Source of the DNA: 66-474 sp051961995
Lineage (GTDB): Bacteria > Pseudomonadota > Gammaproteobacteria > Xanthomonadales > Rhodanobacteraceae
Assembly (NCBI GenBank): GCA_051961995.1
Contig: JBQCCR010000036.1
Location: forward strand, 7,400-71,399
Direction: 5' to 3'
Length of the DNA: 64,000 bases
In this document: in pieces, positions 38,993-47,441 of the stretch
Numbering within the stretch: the stretch's first letter is position 1
Layout of the letters: each line of letters begins with the position of its first letter
Notes under the pieces: generated by a model
What the model saw: only the letters and a program-made list of their open reading frames with translations
What the model was told of the DNA's origin: nothing
Databases searched by the model: none
Translations under genes and position numbers: made by a program

Positions 38993-41407
38993 TCAGGCAT
39001 CGATCCACAACGCAAGCGTATCCAGCGAGCTGGCAAGCCGACGCTCCGCAGTTCGCGCGGATTCAAGGTCACGCGCACGTCCGGCGGCTTCCACCGCGTC
39101 CGCCGCGGCGCGCACGTCGCGCGCGCCGACCAGGGCGGCCGCGCCTTTCATGCGATGCGCCTCGCGGGTCGCATCGGCGAGGTTTTCCGCGCGCAGCGCT
39201 TCGCGCATTGCGTGCAGGTCGCGGTGCGCGCTGAGCAGGAAATCGCGCAACAGGTTCCTCGCCAGCACGCGGTCCTCGCCGGCGATCTCCTTCAGTACCG
39301 CCTGTTCGATCGGCGCCTGCGGAGCGCTGAGGAGGTCGGTGTAGGGATCGAACAGGGCTTCAGCAGAGGGGCGGGGCAGGCTTTCGATCACCCGCTCGCC
39401 TGGATCGAAGGCGACGTGCGGCAGCCACTGGTGCAGGGTAGCGGCCAGCTGCGCGATCCGCAGCGGCTTGCCGAGGAAGTCGTCCATGCCGGCTCCCAGA
39501 CACCGCTCCGGCTCGCCCTTGCTGACATTGGCGGTGATCGCGACGATCGGCGTGCGTTCGCGCCGCTCCGCGCGTTCAATCCTGCGGATCGCGGCGGTGA
39601 GCTGGTAGCCATCCATGCGCGGCATGTGGATGTCGGCCAGCAACAATGCGTAGCGCCCACTCTTCCAGCGTTCCAGCGCATCCTCGCCATCCACCGCTGT
39701 TTCGCAGGCGTAGCCGGCGCGCGCCAATTGCCGGGTCAGCACCTCGCGGTTGGTCGGGTGATCATCCACGACGAGGACCAGGCTGCGTTCCTGCTCGGCC
39801 TGCTCCACGCTCGGCAGCGCGCGACTGGGAAAGGATTCCTCGCCGGGTTCGCCGCGAGCCGGTGGCAGTGCGGCCGGATCGCCGAGCGCCAGCACCACGA
39901 TGAGGCTGAAGGTGCTGCCCGCGCCGGGCTGGCTGGCCAGCTCGATCTCACCATCCATCAGGTGCGCGAGCTGGCGGCAGATCGCCAATCCCAAGCCGGT
40001 GCCGCCGAATTGGCGCGCGGTGCCGCTATCGCCCTGCGAGAACGGCTGGAACAACTGGGTGCGCTGTTCGTCGCTGATGCCGATGCCGCTGTCGCGCACG
40101 CGCAGCGCGATGCGTTGGCGGTTGTCCGGCAGCAGCTCCAGGATTTCCGCGCGCACGACCACACCGCCGGCGCGGGTGAATTTCAGCGCGTTGGAAAGGA
40201 AGTTCGAAAGGATCTGCCGCAAGCGCAGCGGATCGGCGAGGTAGGCCTGCGCGAGTGCCTCATCCAGCGACAGCTCCAGCGTCAGTCCCTTGCTGGATGC
40301 GATGCCGAGAAAATTGTGCACGGTGTGGCTGAACAGCCGGCGCAGGTCCACGTTTTCCGGCGCAAGCTGCATGCGTCCGGCCTCGATCTTGGAGAAGTCC
40401 AGGATGTCGCCGATGATCTGCAGCAGGCTTTGCGCCGAACTCTGCACGATGTTGACGCAGCGGCGCTGTTCGGCATCAAGCCGGGTGTGCTCCAGCAATT
40501 CCAGCATGCCGGTGATGCCGATCATGGGCGTGCGGATCTCGTGGCTCATCGCCGCGAGGAAGGAACTTTTGGCGCGGCTGGCTTCCTGCGCACGCGCTTC
40601 GCTGTCGCGCAGACCGGCGGCGTTGTGCTTGATGTCCGTGCGCATCGCCGAGAACACGTCCATCACTTCGCCGATTTCGCCGGGCACGCGTTTGCCCGGA
40701 TGCACATCGAAATCGCCCGCGCGCATGCCTTGCGCCATCCGCACCATCTGTTCGATGCCGCGATAGATGTTGCGCAGCACGCGGCGGCCGGCGAAGGCGA
40801 CGATCAGCAGCGCCAGCGCAGACAGGCCCAGCCGCCACCACGACAGCCAGCGGGCGTGCGCGGCATCGTCGCGCAGTTGCTGCTCGGCATCGAGGATCTT
40901 CAGATCCGAAAGCAGATCCAGATCGCCCAGCAGCGGATCGAATGCGGGAAACAATTCGGCATCGGCGAACCGGCCCAGGCCGGCGAGATCGCGCGCCTGC
41001 AGCAGGCTTTTGAGATGCGCGACTGCGACATCGGCGCGTGCACGTTCGCGGTCAATGCGCACCAGCAATTCGTGTTGCCTGGACGGAAGCGCCTCCGCAT
41101 GCAGCGCGGCGATCGCCTGCGCGATGCGCGCGCGGTCGGCATCCAGCGACTGCAGGGCTGCGTTCCAGCCCATCAGTCCGTTGCGCACCTTGAAGGTGAG
41201 GCCGATGATGTCTATGCCGTAGGCGTCGGTGAGTGCCTTGACCTCGCTCTGCCCGCCGAGTGCGTTGTCGTACAGGCGCGTGAGGGTGGCTTCGTGCGCA
41301 CGTTGATAGATCTCGTCCAGCACGATCACGCTGGCGCCGGCGACCAGCAGCACGCCGAACAGCAGCGACAGCTGGCGACGGACCGTCCAGAAGCGGTTGG
41401 CACTCAT
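38993..41407 (-). CDS. Hybrid sensor histidine kinase with REC and Hpt domains
   Basis: An 804-residue protein. An N-terminal membrane segment (about 13-33), a helical periplasmic region of about 150 residues resembling the four-helix-bundle sensor of chemoreceptors, and a second membrane segment (about 190-208) precede HAMP, a DHp domain (His289 in MSHEIRTPMIGITG), HATPase, a receiver (LLLADIHMPRMDGY) and a C-terminal Hpt domain (REAHRMKGAAALVG). It is BvgS/BarA-like. A REC-EAL protein is encoded just upstream on the same strand and is a candidate partner. Confidence 0.93.
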   Translation of the reverse strand: MSANRFWTVRRQLSLLFGVLLVAGASVIVLDEIYQRAHEATLTRLYDNALGGQSEVKALTDAYGIDIIGLTFKVRNGLMGWNAALQSLDADRARIAQAIAALHAEALPSRQHELLVRIDRERARADVAVAHLKSLLQARDLAGLGRFADAELFPAFDPLLGDLDLLSDLKILDAEQQLRDDAAHARWLSWWRLGLSALALLIVAFAGRRVLRNIYRGIEQMVRMAQGMRAGDFDVHPGKRVPGEIGEVMDVFSAMRTDIKHNAAGLRDSEARAQEASRAKSSFLAAMSHEIRTPMIGITGMLELLEHTRLDAEQRRCVNIVQSSAQSLLQIIGDILDFSKIEAGRMQLAPENVDLRRLFSHTVHNFLGIASSKGLTLELSLDEALAQAYLADPLRLRQILSNFLSNALKFTRAGGVVVRAEILELLPDNRQRIALRVRDSGIGISDEQRTQLFQPFSQGDSGTARQFGGTGLGLAICRQLAHLMDGEIELASQPGAGSTFSLIVVLALGDPAALPPARGEPGEESFPSRALPSVEQAEQERSLVLVVDDHPTNREVLTRQLARAGYACETAVDGEDALERWKSGRYALLLADIHMPRMDGYQLTAAIRRIERAERRERTPIVAITANVSKGEPERCLGAGMDDFLGKPLRIAQLAATLHQWLPHVAFDPGERVIESLPRPSAEALFDPYTDLLSAPQAPIEQAVLKEIAGEDRVLARNLLRDFLLSAHRDLHAMREALRAENLADATREAHRMKGAAALVGARDVRAAADAVEAAGRARDLESARTAERRLASSLDTLALWIDA

Positions 41408-41432
41408 GTCCGGGCAGGGGTGCGGGCCGTCT

Positions 41433-41509
41433 GGTTGCCAGTTGTCGGTCGCAGGTTGCCGGAAGGGCGGCATGACGGATCGGCGACCGACGATCGGCTA
41501 CCGGCAACC
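41433..41509. repeat. GTTGCC-rich imperfect palindrome, copy 2
   Basis: ggttgccagttgtcgg and caggttgccgg on the left pair with ccgacgatcgg and ctaccggcaac on the right. It fills the gap between the REC-EAL gene and the hybrid kinase gene. Its translation would extend the kinase N-terminus if an earlier start were used, which argues for the start at 41407. Confidence 0.7.
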
Positions 41510-41533
41510 CCCGAATCCGGATGAGCGCGTGCG

Positions 41534-42730
41534 CTACGCATGGCTCCTGCGCCACTGCTGCACCAGCTCCGGCAGCTCCTCGCCCGGCACCGCCATGCCG
41601 ATCAGCGCGCCTTGCGCGCGCGTGCAATCCAGCTCGGCCAGCATCTGCCACTCGTCCATGCTCTGCACGCCTTCGGCGACGGTGGTGAGCCCGAGTTTGT
41701 GGCCCAGGCCCAGGCTGGCCTCCACCACCGCGCGTTTGCGCGAATCGTCGATCGCGCCATTGATGAATCCCTGGTCAATCTTCAATTCCGAGACCGGCAA
41801 CTGCGCGAGATGCGTGAGCGAGGACCAGCCGGTGCCGAAGTCGTCTACCGACAGCCCGAAGCCTTTCAGTCGCAGTCGCGCCAGCACGTTCAGGACCTTG
41901 GCCGCCTCGTGCATCACCGCGGTTTCGGTGAGTTCCAGGGTGACATCGCGCGGCTCCACGCCCGCGTGTTGCGCGATTGCCTGATAACGATCCGCCGCGG
42001 CGATGTCGGCGAGGTTGTGCATGGACACGTTCACCGACAGGTGCAGGCTGAGCCCCTGCGTCTGCCAGCGCTTTCGCCACGCGCAGGCCTGCGCCAGCAT
42101 GCGTTCGGTCAGCGCATCGATCAGGTCGGCGCGCTCGAGTTCGGGAATGAAACGCGCCGGCGGGATCTGCCGGCCGTCATGCTGCCATCGCGCCAGTGCT
42201 TCCACGCCGATCACGAAGCCGCTGCCGATCGCCACCTGCGGCTGGAACCACGGCACGAACGCATCGTGCGCCAGCGCTTCGGCCAGCAGGCCTTCGTTGA
42301 TCTCGACCTCGCCGTCGTCGCGGCGCGTCTCCTCGTCGCGCGAGAACGACTCCAGCGCCTGCTGCAGCTTGGCCGCGGTCAGTGGTTTCTCCAGCGTGCC
42401 GAGCACGCGCAGGCCGGACGCGCGCGCCATGATCTGCACGGTGTTGAGCAGCGCGGGATCGAGTGCGGTCAGCACCACCACCGCGTACGCCAGCCGTTCG
42501 CGCGCGATGTGCCCGATGAACTCGACACCATCCATGCGCGGCAGGTCGAGATCCACCAGCACCACGTCCATCGGCCTGGGTTGTCCGGCGAGCAACGTCA
42601 GCGCACCGTGGCCGTCGGCGGCCTGCAACGCATGCTGCACACCGATCTGGCCGAGGAGGCGCAGCGCGACCTCGCGCTGGAATGCGTGGTCCTCGACCAC
42701 CAGCACCGACAGTCCGTCCAGTTTCTCCAT
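41534..42730 (-). CDS. REC-EAL cyclic-di-GMP phosphodiesterase
   Basis: A 398-residue protein with an N-terminal receiver (acceptor Asp60 in VVLVDLDLPRMDG) and an EAL domain. The catalytic set is intact: EALARW, NVS, LELTET, DDFGTGWSSL (Trp replaces the usual Tyr), LKID, VAEGV and QG. It should hydrolyse c-di-GMP under control of receiver phosphorylation, probably by the adjacent hybrid kinase. No GGDEF domain is present. Confidence 0.93.
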   Translation of the reverse strand: MEKLDGLSVLVVEDHAFQREVALRLLGQIGVQHALQAADGHGALTLLAGQPRPMDVVLVDLDLPRMDGVEFIGHIARERLAYAVVVLTALDPALLNTVQIMARASGLRVLGTLEKPLTAAKLQQALESFSRDEETRRDDGEVEINEGLLAEALAHDAFVPWFQPQVAIGSGFVIGVEALARWQHDGRQIPPARFIPELERADLIDALTERMLAQACAWRKRWQTQGLSLHLSVNVSMHNLADIAAADRYQAIAQHAGVEPRDVTLELTETAVMHEAAKVLNVLARLRLKGFGLSVDDFGTGWSSLTHLAQLPVSELKIDQGFINGAIDDSRKRAVVEASLGLGHKLGLTTVAEGVQSMDEWQMLAELDCTRAQGALIGMAVPGEELPELVQQWRRSHA

Positions 42731-42770
42731 CCGTCGCCCCTGACGTGCGCCGTCCTTGCGAGTTCCCGGC

Positions 42771-42798
42771 ATCATACGTGCCGCACCGCGTGGCGCAA
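42771..42798 (-). promoter_or_regulatory. Promoter of the REC-EAL gene
   Basis: On the minus strand TTGCGC (42798-42793) and TATGAT (42776-42771) are separated by 16 bp, about 40 bases upstream of the ATG at 42730. Beyond it, 42800-43005 shows no gene or clear structure. Confidence 0.5.
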
Positions 42799-43005
42799 CT
42801 TTCCGGACGCGCGCGGAGATGCCGGATCACAAAGTTCACAACCTTGCAAAGGTGAAACCTGGCGGGCCGCGACCGGCGCGTGTCGGCGGGTTTCCCATTG
42901 ACTGGAGCGTGCGGTCAAAGCGGCCACCTTGGCGAAGATCCGCGCGGCAGCGGGTTCCGTGCGCTGTTCGATATTCGCAGCCACGCACGAATGCAGACCA
43001 CGCAA

Positions 43006-43206
43006 TCACGTGTGCGCGGGACCCCGGATCACCCGCGCCGGCAGGCTCAGGATTGCGCGCAGCAGGTCGAACACGCCCTCCACCGCGAGGCCGAGCAGCC
43101 GGAACGGCAGGGTCAGCAGCCAGACGATGGGCCACAGGATCAGTGCCAGCAGCGCCAGCGGCCAGCACACGATCAGCAGCACCAGCCAGAGCAGGAAGCC
43201 GACCAT
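43006..43206 (-). CDS. Small hydrophobic membrane protein
   Basis: A 66-residue protein consisting almost wholly of hydrophobic sequence (MVGFLLWLVLLIVCWPLALL and a second span), ending in an Arg/Pro-containing tail. Trp-Pro repeats (CWPLALL, LWPIVWLL) suggest two tightly packed helices. It starts 8 bases after the DUF3014 gene ends, implying co-transcription. Function is unknown. Confidence 0.7.
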   Translation of the reverse strand: MVGFLLWLVLLIVCWPLALLALILWPIVWLLTLPFRLLGLAVEGVFDLLRAILSLPARVIRGPAHT

Positions 43207-43214
43207 GCGGGCGT

Positions 43215-44111
43215 TCAGTGTGTTCCCGCTTCGGCCGGCGCGTTGTGGGTGGCAGGCGTGACGGTGCTTGCCGGCGCGACCCCGACCTGGCCCGCGGGTG
43301 CGAGCGAACCGTTGGGCGCCGGCAGCTTCTGCCCGACCAGCAGTCCGCGGATCGTGTTCAACCTGGCCTTGATCTTCGCCTCATTTTCCGGGCCGGTGTG
43401 CAGCAGCATCTTTTGCCCGGCCGAAAGCGACTCGAGCTGCGAATCGGCGTAGACGTAAAACGCACCGCTCTTCTTCACTTCGATCGGCTGCTTCGGTTCC
43501 GGTGTCGCGATCAGATTGTCGAGGGTGGCGATCAGACGATCGTTGAAATAGCCCTTTGGATAACCGAGTTCGCGATAGGCCTGCTGGAACAGCGGGTAGT
43601 TGCGCACATACCAGCCGACCAGCGCCTTCGGATCCGCCGCCTCGATCACCTGCATGTACGGCGCATAGCGCTGGTCATTCTGCGGAGCGATCACGGACTG
43701 GCCGTTGACCTGTTGCACCGCGAACGCGCCCTGCGGCGTGCGCAGCGGCATGATGCGGGTGGAACCGAACGTCTGCCGCGGCAGCGCATCCACCGTCGCG
43801 ACGATGTTGGGGATGATCGCCTGCTGCAGCAGCAGGTCGCGCAAACCCTGCATGCCCGGCAGCGCCAGCAGTTGCTGCATGATCTGCGCGTCGCTGTTGT
43901 GCAGGTCCGGCAGTGCGCCGCTGGCGCCGGAAGCCGGCACGCTGGCGCGATTGATCGGATAAGCCGGCGCGGTGCTGGCCGAAGCCGGAGGATTCGTCCC
44001 CGCGGGCGACGGGCCTTTCGGACCCGGGCGCTCGAACACGAAGAACCAGATCGCGATCGCGATGACCGCCAGCAGCACGATGATCGCGATCCACTGCGCA
44101 GCCGATCTCAT
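43215..44111 (-). CDS. DUF3014 domain membrane-anchored protein
   Basis: A 298-residue protein with one N-terminal membrane segment (about residues 8-26), a Pro/Ala-rich linker to about residue 65 and a DUF3014 domain. Recognisable parts are LPDLHNSDAQIMQQLLAL, VATVDALPRQ and a GWYVRNYPLFQQAYRELGYP segment. The C-terminal 30 residues are Ala/Pro-rich. The family is common in gammaproteobacteria but has no assigned function. A smaller protein of similar architecture is encoded just upstream. Confidence 0.85.
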   Translation of the reverse strand: MRSAAQWIAIIVLLAVIAIAIWFFVFERPGPKGPSPAGTNPPASASTAPAYPINRASVPASGASGALPDLHNSDAQIMQQLLALPGMQGLRDLLLQQAIIPNIVATVDALPRQTFGSTRIMPLRTPQGAFAVQQVNGQSVIAPQNDQRYAPYMQVIEAADPKALVGWYVRNYPLFQQAYRELGYPKGYFNDRLIATLDNLIATPEPKQPIEVKKSGAFYVYADSQLESLSAGQKMLLHTGPENEAKIKARLNTIRGLLVGQKLPAPNGSLAPAGQVGVAPASTVTPATHNAPAEAGTH

Positions 44112-44228
44112 GGCTATCCTCCGGCGCGGCCACTTGGCCTGGCGTTAATGGGCCCTACTTGGATGCGTGCGGAATCGGATGGTTCCGCGCGCGCATCGGC
44201 GACACGGTGCACCGTTCGCAACCGCGGG

Positions 44229-44582
44229 TCAATGCGTGCCGCCGCTGACCGGGGCGGTGCTGGCGGATTTCGGAGACAACGCATTCGGCGGCGTGCCGGC
44301 CGAAGCCGGTGGCGGCAGCATGGTCGAGTTGCTCATGGCATTCGGCTGGATGGCCGGCGCTGGACGCGTGGTGGCCGTGGCCGGCACGCTGGCCGGAGTC
44401 TGCGCGCTGGTGGCCGGCGCGTAGCCCGGCGTCATCGGCACATCGGTCCGCGGATTGATGCTTCGGCCGAGATCACTGGCCCAGTAAATCCAGGCCACGA
44501 TGATCGCGGCGATGATGATCGCCGCAATGATCCAGAACAGCACCGGTCGGGGGCGACGAGGCGGCGGTGCGGACGGCGGCAT
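44229..44582 (-). CDS. Small membrane-anchored Ala/Pro/Thr-rich protein
   Basis: A 117-residue protein starting at 44582 behind a good ribosome binding site (aggag, spacing 6). It has a Pro/Arg-rich cytoplasmic start, one membrane segment (about residues 15-36) and a low-complexity Ala/Pro/Thr/Ser tail outside. I do not recognise a family. Its layout echoes the N-terminal third of the DUF3014 protein downstream. Confidence 0.6.
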   Translation of the reverse strand: MPPSAPPPRRPRPVLFWIIAAIIIAAIIVAWIYWASDLGRSINPRTDVPMTPGYAPATSAQTPASVPATATTRPAPAIQPNAMSNSTMLPPPASAGTPPNALSPKSASTAPVSGGTH

Positions 44583-44658
44583 GACGACTCCTGTCAGCAC
44601 ACTCTATTGATGTGGCCACCCTGACAATCCCGGCGTGCAGGGAACGCGAAGGCGCGTC

Positions 44659-44741
44659 GGCGGGTCAGCCGCGCAGCGGCGTAACCCGCCATGTATCCCG
44701 ATGTGCCTTGCGGCGGGTTGCGCGTCCTGCGACAACCCGCC
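44659..44741. repeat. Twin GGCGGGT hairpin repeat
   Basis: Two hairpins with the same closing stem: ggcgggt 44659-44665 with acccgcc 44684-44690, and ggcgggttg 44712-44720 with caacccgcc 44733-44741. They lie downstream of the DUF1993 gene on its strand and could act in 3' end formation. Confidence 0.6.
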
Positions 44742-44758
44742 CTGCGGTCCGCTGTTGC

Positions 44759-45268
44759 TCAGCGTGTTCCGATGAAATCGGTCTTGCCGATCTCCACGCC
44801 CGCCACGCGCAGGATGTCGTAGGCGGTGGTGCAGTGGAAGAACAGATTGGGCAGGGTGAACTGCTGGAGGTACTGGATGCCGGTGAAATCCATGTCGCCA
44901 TTGCGCATCTTGAGATGGATCGGGCGATCCTCGCTGCCGTCAATCTGTTCGGGCTTGAAGCTCTGCACGTAGGCGGTCGCGCGCTCGATGCGCGCATACA
45001 CCTCGGCGAAGGTCTTCTCGTTGTCCTCGAACGACTGCGGCTCCACGCCGGCCAGCCGGGCCGCGCCGCGCGCGGCCATGTCGCAGGCGATCTGCACCTG
45101 CTTCACCAGCGGCAGCATGTCGAAGATCAACCGCTGCTGCAGCAGCGCGTCGGGTTCGGGGACCTGCTTCGCCCGGGCGTGCGCCTCGCCTTTCTTCAAG
45201 ACATGGGTGAGGTTGTTCAGCGCGCGCACGAACACTGGGACGGAAGCGGTGTACATCGAAATCGTCAT
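44759..45268 (-). CDS. DUF1993 family protein
   Basis: A 169-residue soluble protein starting MTISMYTASVPVFVRALNNL behind a strong ribosome binding site (aggag). It matches the DUF1993 pattern with LIFDMLPLVKQVQIACDMA and FTLPNLFFHCTTAYDILR. Members resemble the DinB four-helix fold. No enzymatic role is known. Confidence 0.87.
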   Translation of the reverse strand: MTISMYTASVPVFVRALNNLTHVLKKGEAHARAKQVPEPDALLQQRLIFDMLPLVKQVQIACDMAARGAARLAGVEPQSFEDNEKTFAEVYARIERATAYVQSFKPEQIDGSEDRPIHLKMRNGDMDFTGIQYLQQFTLPNLFFHCTTAYDILRVAGVEIGKTDFIGTR

Positions 45269-45354
45269 GGGTTGAATCTCCTGAGGACTATGAAACGTAC
45301 TTGTCGAAAAGTGCAGCAAAGGATGGCAGCTTTCACGCGCAGGAATGCGCAACA

Positions 45355-46617
45355 TCAAACCGACTCGCCCGCCGGCGCGTGCGCCGTACCGCGCGTGATC
45401 CTCGCGGTCAGCGCCAGTGAAGCGAGGATCAGCCCCGCCGCCAGAACGAACGAGATGCCGGGCAGATGTTGCACCGGTGCGTGATCACTGATGAACAGCG
45501 CGAACAGGTTGGCGAACAACGCGGGACCGAAGATGCCGGCGAGGCTTTGCAGGCTGGTCAGCGCGCCCTGCAACCGGCCCTGCTCGCTCGGATCCACCTG
45601 ATGGGTGATCAGCGATTGCGCCGGCGGGCTGGCCAACCCGCCCAGGCACAGCAGCGGAATGCCGGCGAGGAAGATCCAGGCATGCGGAGCCAGCCCGAAG
45701 AGCAGGTAACCGAGCATGCCGAACGACAGGCCGGCCAGGATGATCCGCCGCTCGCTCGTCCTCGGCATCCATTTGCGCACGAGTACGCCCTGCACGAAAG
45801 CCGTGCACAGGCCGACGAGGCTCAGCGTGTTGCCCACGGTCACCGGCCCCCAGCCGTAGCGGTAATCGGTATAGAGCACGTAAGTGGAATTGAGCGAGTA
45901 CTGCGCCAGCGCGATCAGGAAGAACACCGCAGCCAGCCCGAATACCTGCGGGTAGCGGCGCAACAGCAGCAGCGAACCGAGCGGGTTGGCATGCCGCCAA
46001 TTGATCCTCGTGGTACGGCGCGCCCTCGGCAGGGATTCCGGCAGCACGAACAAGCCGAAGCAGAAATTGACCAGCGACAGGAACGCCGCACCCCAGAAGG
46101 GGGCACGCAGGCCGAAGTGCGCGAGCGCACTGCCGACGGCGGGACCGATCACGAAGCCGATGCCGAACGCGGCGCCGATCAGGCCGAAAGCCGCGGCGCG
46201 CTTCTCGCGCGGCGTGATGTCGGCGATGTAGGCGCCGGCCGTGGAATTGCTCGCGGCGCACATGCCCGAAATCCCGCGGCCCAGGAAAAGCAGCCACAGG
46301 AACGGCGTCAACGCCATCACGATGAAGTCCACGCCCAGCCCGAAGCAGGAGATCAGGATCACCGCGCGGCGGCCGAAGCGGTCGGACAATGCGCCCTGGA
46401 TCGGCGAGCACAGGAACTGCATCAGCATGAACAGCGTGCCGAACGCGCTCTGCCACACCGCGGCTTTCGCGATGCTGCCGCCGATCAGTTGCACGATCAG
46501 GTGCGGCAACACCGGGATGATGATGCCGAAGCTCAACATGTCTATCGCCACGGTGACGAAGACGAAGATCACCGCGGCGTGGCGGCGCGGGTGCCCGGGA
46601 GCTTCAGCCAGAGACAT
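45355..46617 (-). CDS. MFS transporter (TetA-like drug:H+ antiporter family)
   Basis: A 420-residue protein with 12 predicted membrane segments. The motif A loop SDRFGRRAVILIS and the 14-residue motif IGAAFGIGFVIGPAVG (motif C region) are typical of DHA1/TetA exporters. The N-terminus IDMLSFGIIIPVLP is conserved in TetA-like proteins. Substrate is not predictable. It stands between folE and the DUF1993 gene, 27 bases after folE. Confidence 0.9.
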   Translation of the reverse strand: MSLAEAPGHPRRHAAVIFVFVTVAIDMLSFGIIIPVLPHLIVQLIGGSIAKAAVWQSAFGTLFMLMQFLCSPIQGALSDRFGRRAVILISCFGLGVDFIVMALTPFLWLLFLGRGISGMCAASNSTAGAYIADITPREKRAAAFGLIGAAFGIGFVIGPAVGSALAHFGLRAPFWGAAFLSLVNFCFGLFVLPESLPRARRTTRINWRHANPLGSLLLLRRYPQVFGLAAVFFLIALAQYSLNSTYVLYTDYRYGWGPVTVGNTLSLVGLCTAFVQGVLVRKWMPRTSERRIILAGLSFGMLGYLLFGLAPHAWIFLAGIPLLCLGGLASPPAQSLITHQVDPSEQGRLQGALTSLQSLAGIFGPALFANLFALFISDHAPVQHLPGISFVLAAGLILASLALTARITRGTAHAPAGESV

Positions 46618-46644
46618 GCTTTGAAGGGTTCTTGTGACGGTAAA

Positions 46645-47274
46645 TTACTGGCCGCCATCAATATCAATGAAGCGCAAAAACTCCGCACGCGTGCGCGCAT
46701 CGTCGCGGAACGCACCGAGCATCTGGCTGGTGATCAGCGACACGCCGCGCTTGTGCACGCCGCGGGTGGTCATGCACTGGTGCACCGCGTCCACCACCAC
46801 GCCGACGCCGCGTGGTTGCAGCACGTTGCTGATGCAGGTGGCGATCTGCGCGGTCATCTTCTCCTGCACCTGGAAGCGGTGCGCGAACGCATCCACCACC
46901 CGCGCCAGTTTCGAGATGCCGACCACCTTGCCGTCGGGCAGGTAACCGACATGCGCGCGGCCGATGATCGGCGCCATGTGGTGCTCGCAGAAGGATTCGA
47001 ACTGGATGTCGCGCAACACGATCATCTCGTCGTAGCCGGCGACTTCCTCGAAGGTGCGGCGCATGTATTCCTCCGGATCCTCCGTGTAGCCGGAGAACCA
47101 TTCGGAGTAGGCGTCCACCACGCGCTTGGGAGTGTCGCGCAGGCCCTCGCGGGTGGGCTCGTCACCTGCCCAGCGCAACAGGGTACGCACCGCCTCCATT
47201 GCCTGTTCGCGCGAGACTTCAGGCGAGGTCGGCTTGGTCAGGGTGCAAAAGGATGGCTTGGGGGTTTCCGCCAT
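46645..47274 (-). CDS. folE: GTP cyclohydrolase I
   Basis: A 209-residue type I enzyme with the zinc and active-site residues in FCEHHMAPIIGRAHVGYLP and the second cysteine in VDAVHQCMTTRGV. It converts GTP to 7,8-dihydroneopterin triphosphate for folate and, with queF in the same window, belongs to the pathway that also feeds queuosine. A ribosome binding site (gggag) precedes the ATG. Confidence 0.96.
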   Translation of the reverse strand: MAETPKPSFCTLTKPTSPEVSREQAMEAVRTLLRWAGDEPTREGLRDTPKRVVDAYSEWFSGYTEDPEEYMRRTFEEVAGYDEMIVLRDIQFESFCEHHMAPIIGRAHVGYLPDGKVVGISKLARVVDAFAHRFQVQEKMTAQIATCISNVLQPRGVGVVVDAVHQCMTTRGVHKRGVSLITSQMLGAFRDDARTRAEFLRFIDIDGGQ

Positions 47275-47441
47275 GGTTGACTCCCGCTGTGGAGGACAGT
47301 GCGTCGCGCGAACGTGCGACGCATCCGCGGAAGTGTAATGGCGACGTCAGGCCATGACATCAAGGCTGGCGTAAAGCCCGTTCGCGCTGGACGGGGCAAA
47401 ATGACCACCGTCGCCCTTCGCGACCTTCTCCGCAGTGATGG

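Noticed and set aside
38825..41524. An 899-codon plus-strand frame opposite the hybrid kinase
   Set aside because: It is a shadow of the minus-strand kinase gene, which has complete HAMP, DHp, HATPase, REC and Hpt motifs.
42800..43005. c-di-GMP riboswitch upstream of the REC-EAL gene
   Set aside because: A stretch with acaaccttgcaaaggtgaaacc looked suggestive, but the conserved GEMM blocks and tetraloop pairing are not present and it lies upstream of the predicted promoter.
42756..44624. A 622-codon plus-strand frame across the small membrane protein genes
   Set aside because: Low-complexity Arg/Ala/Gly sequence with no motif, antisense to three minus-strand genes that have good starts and membrane segments.
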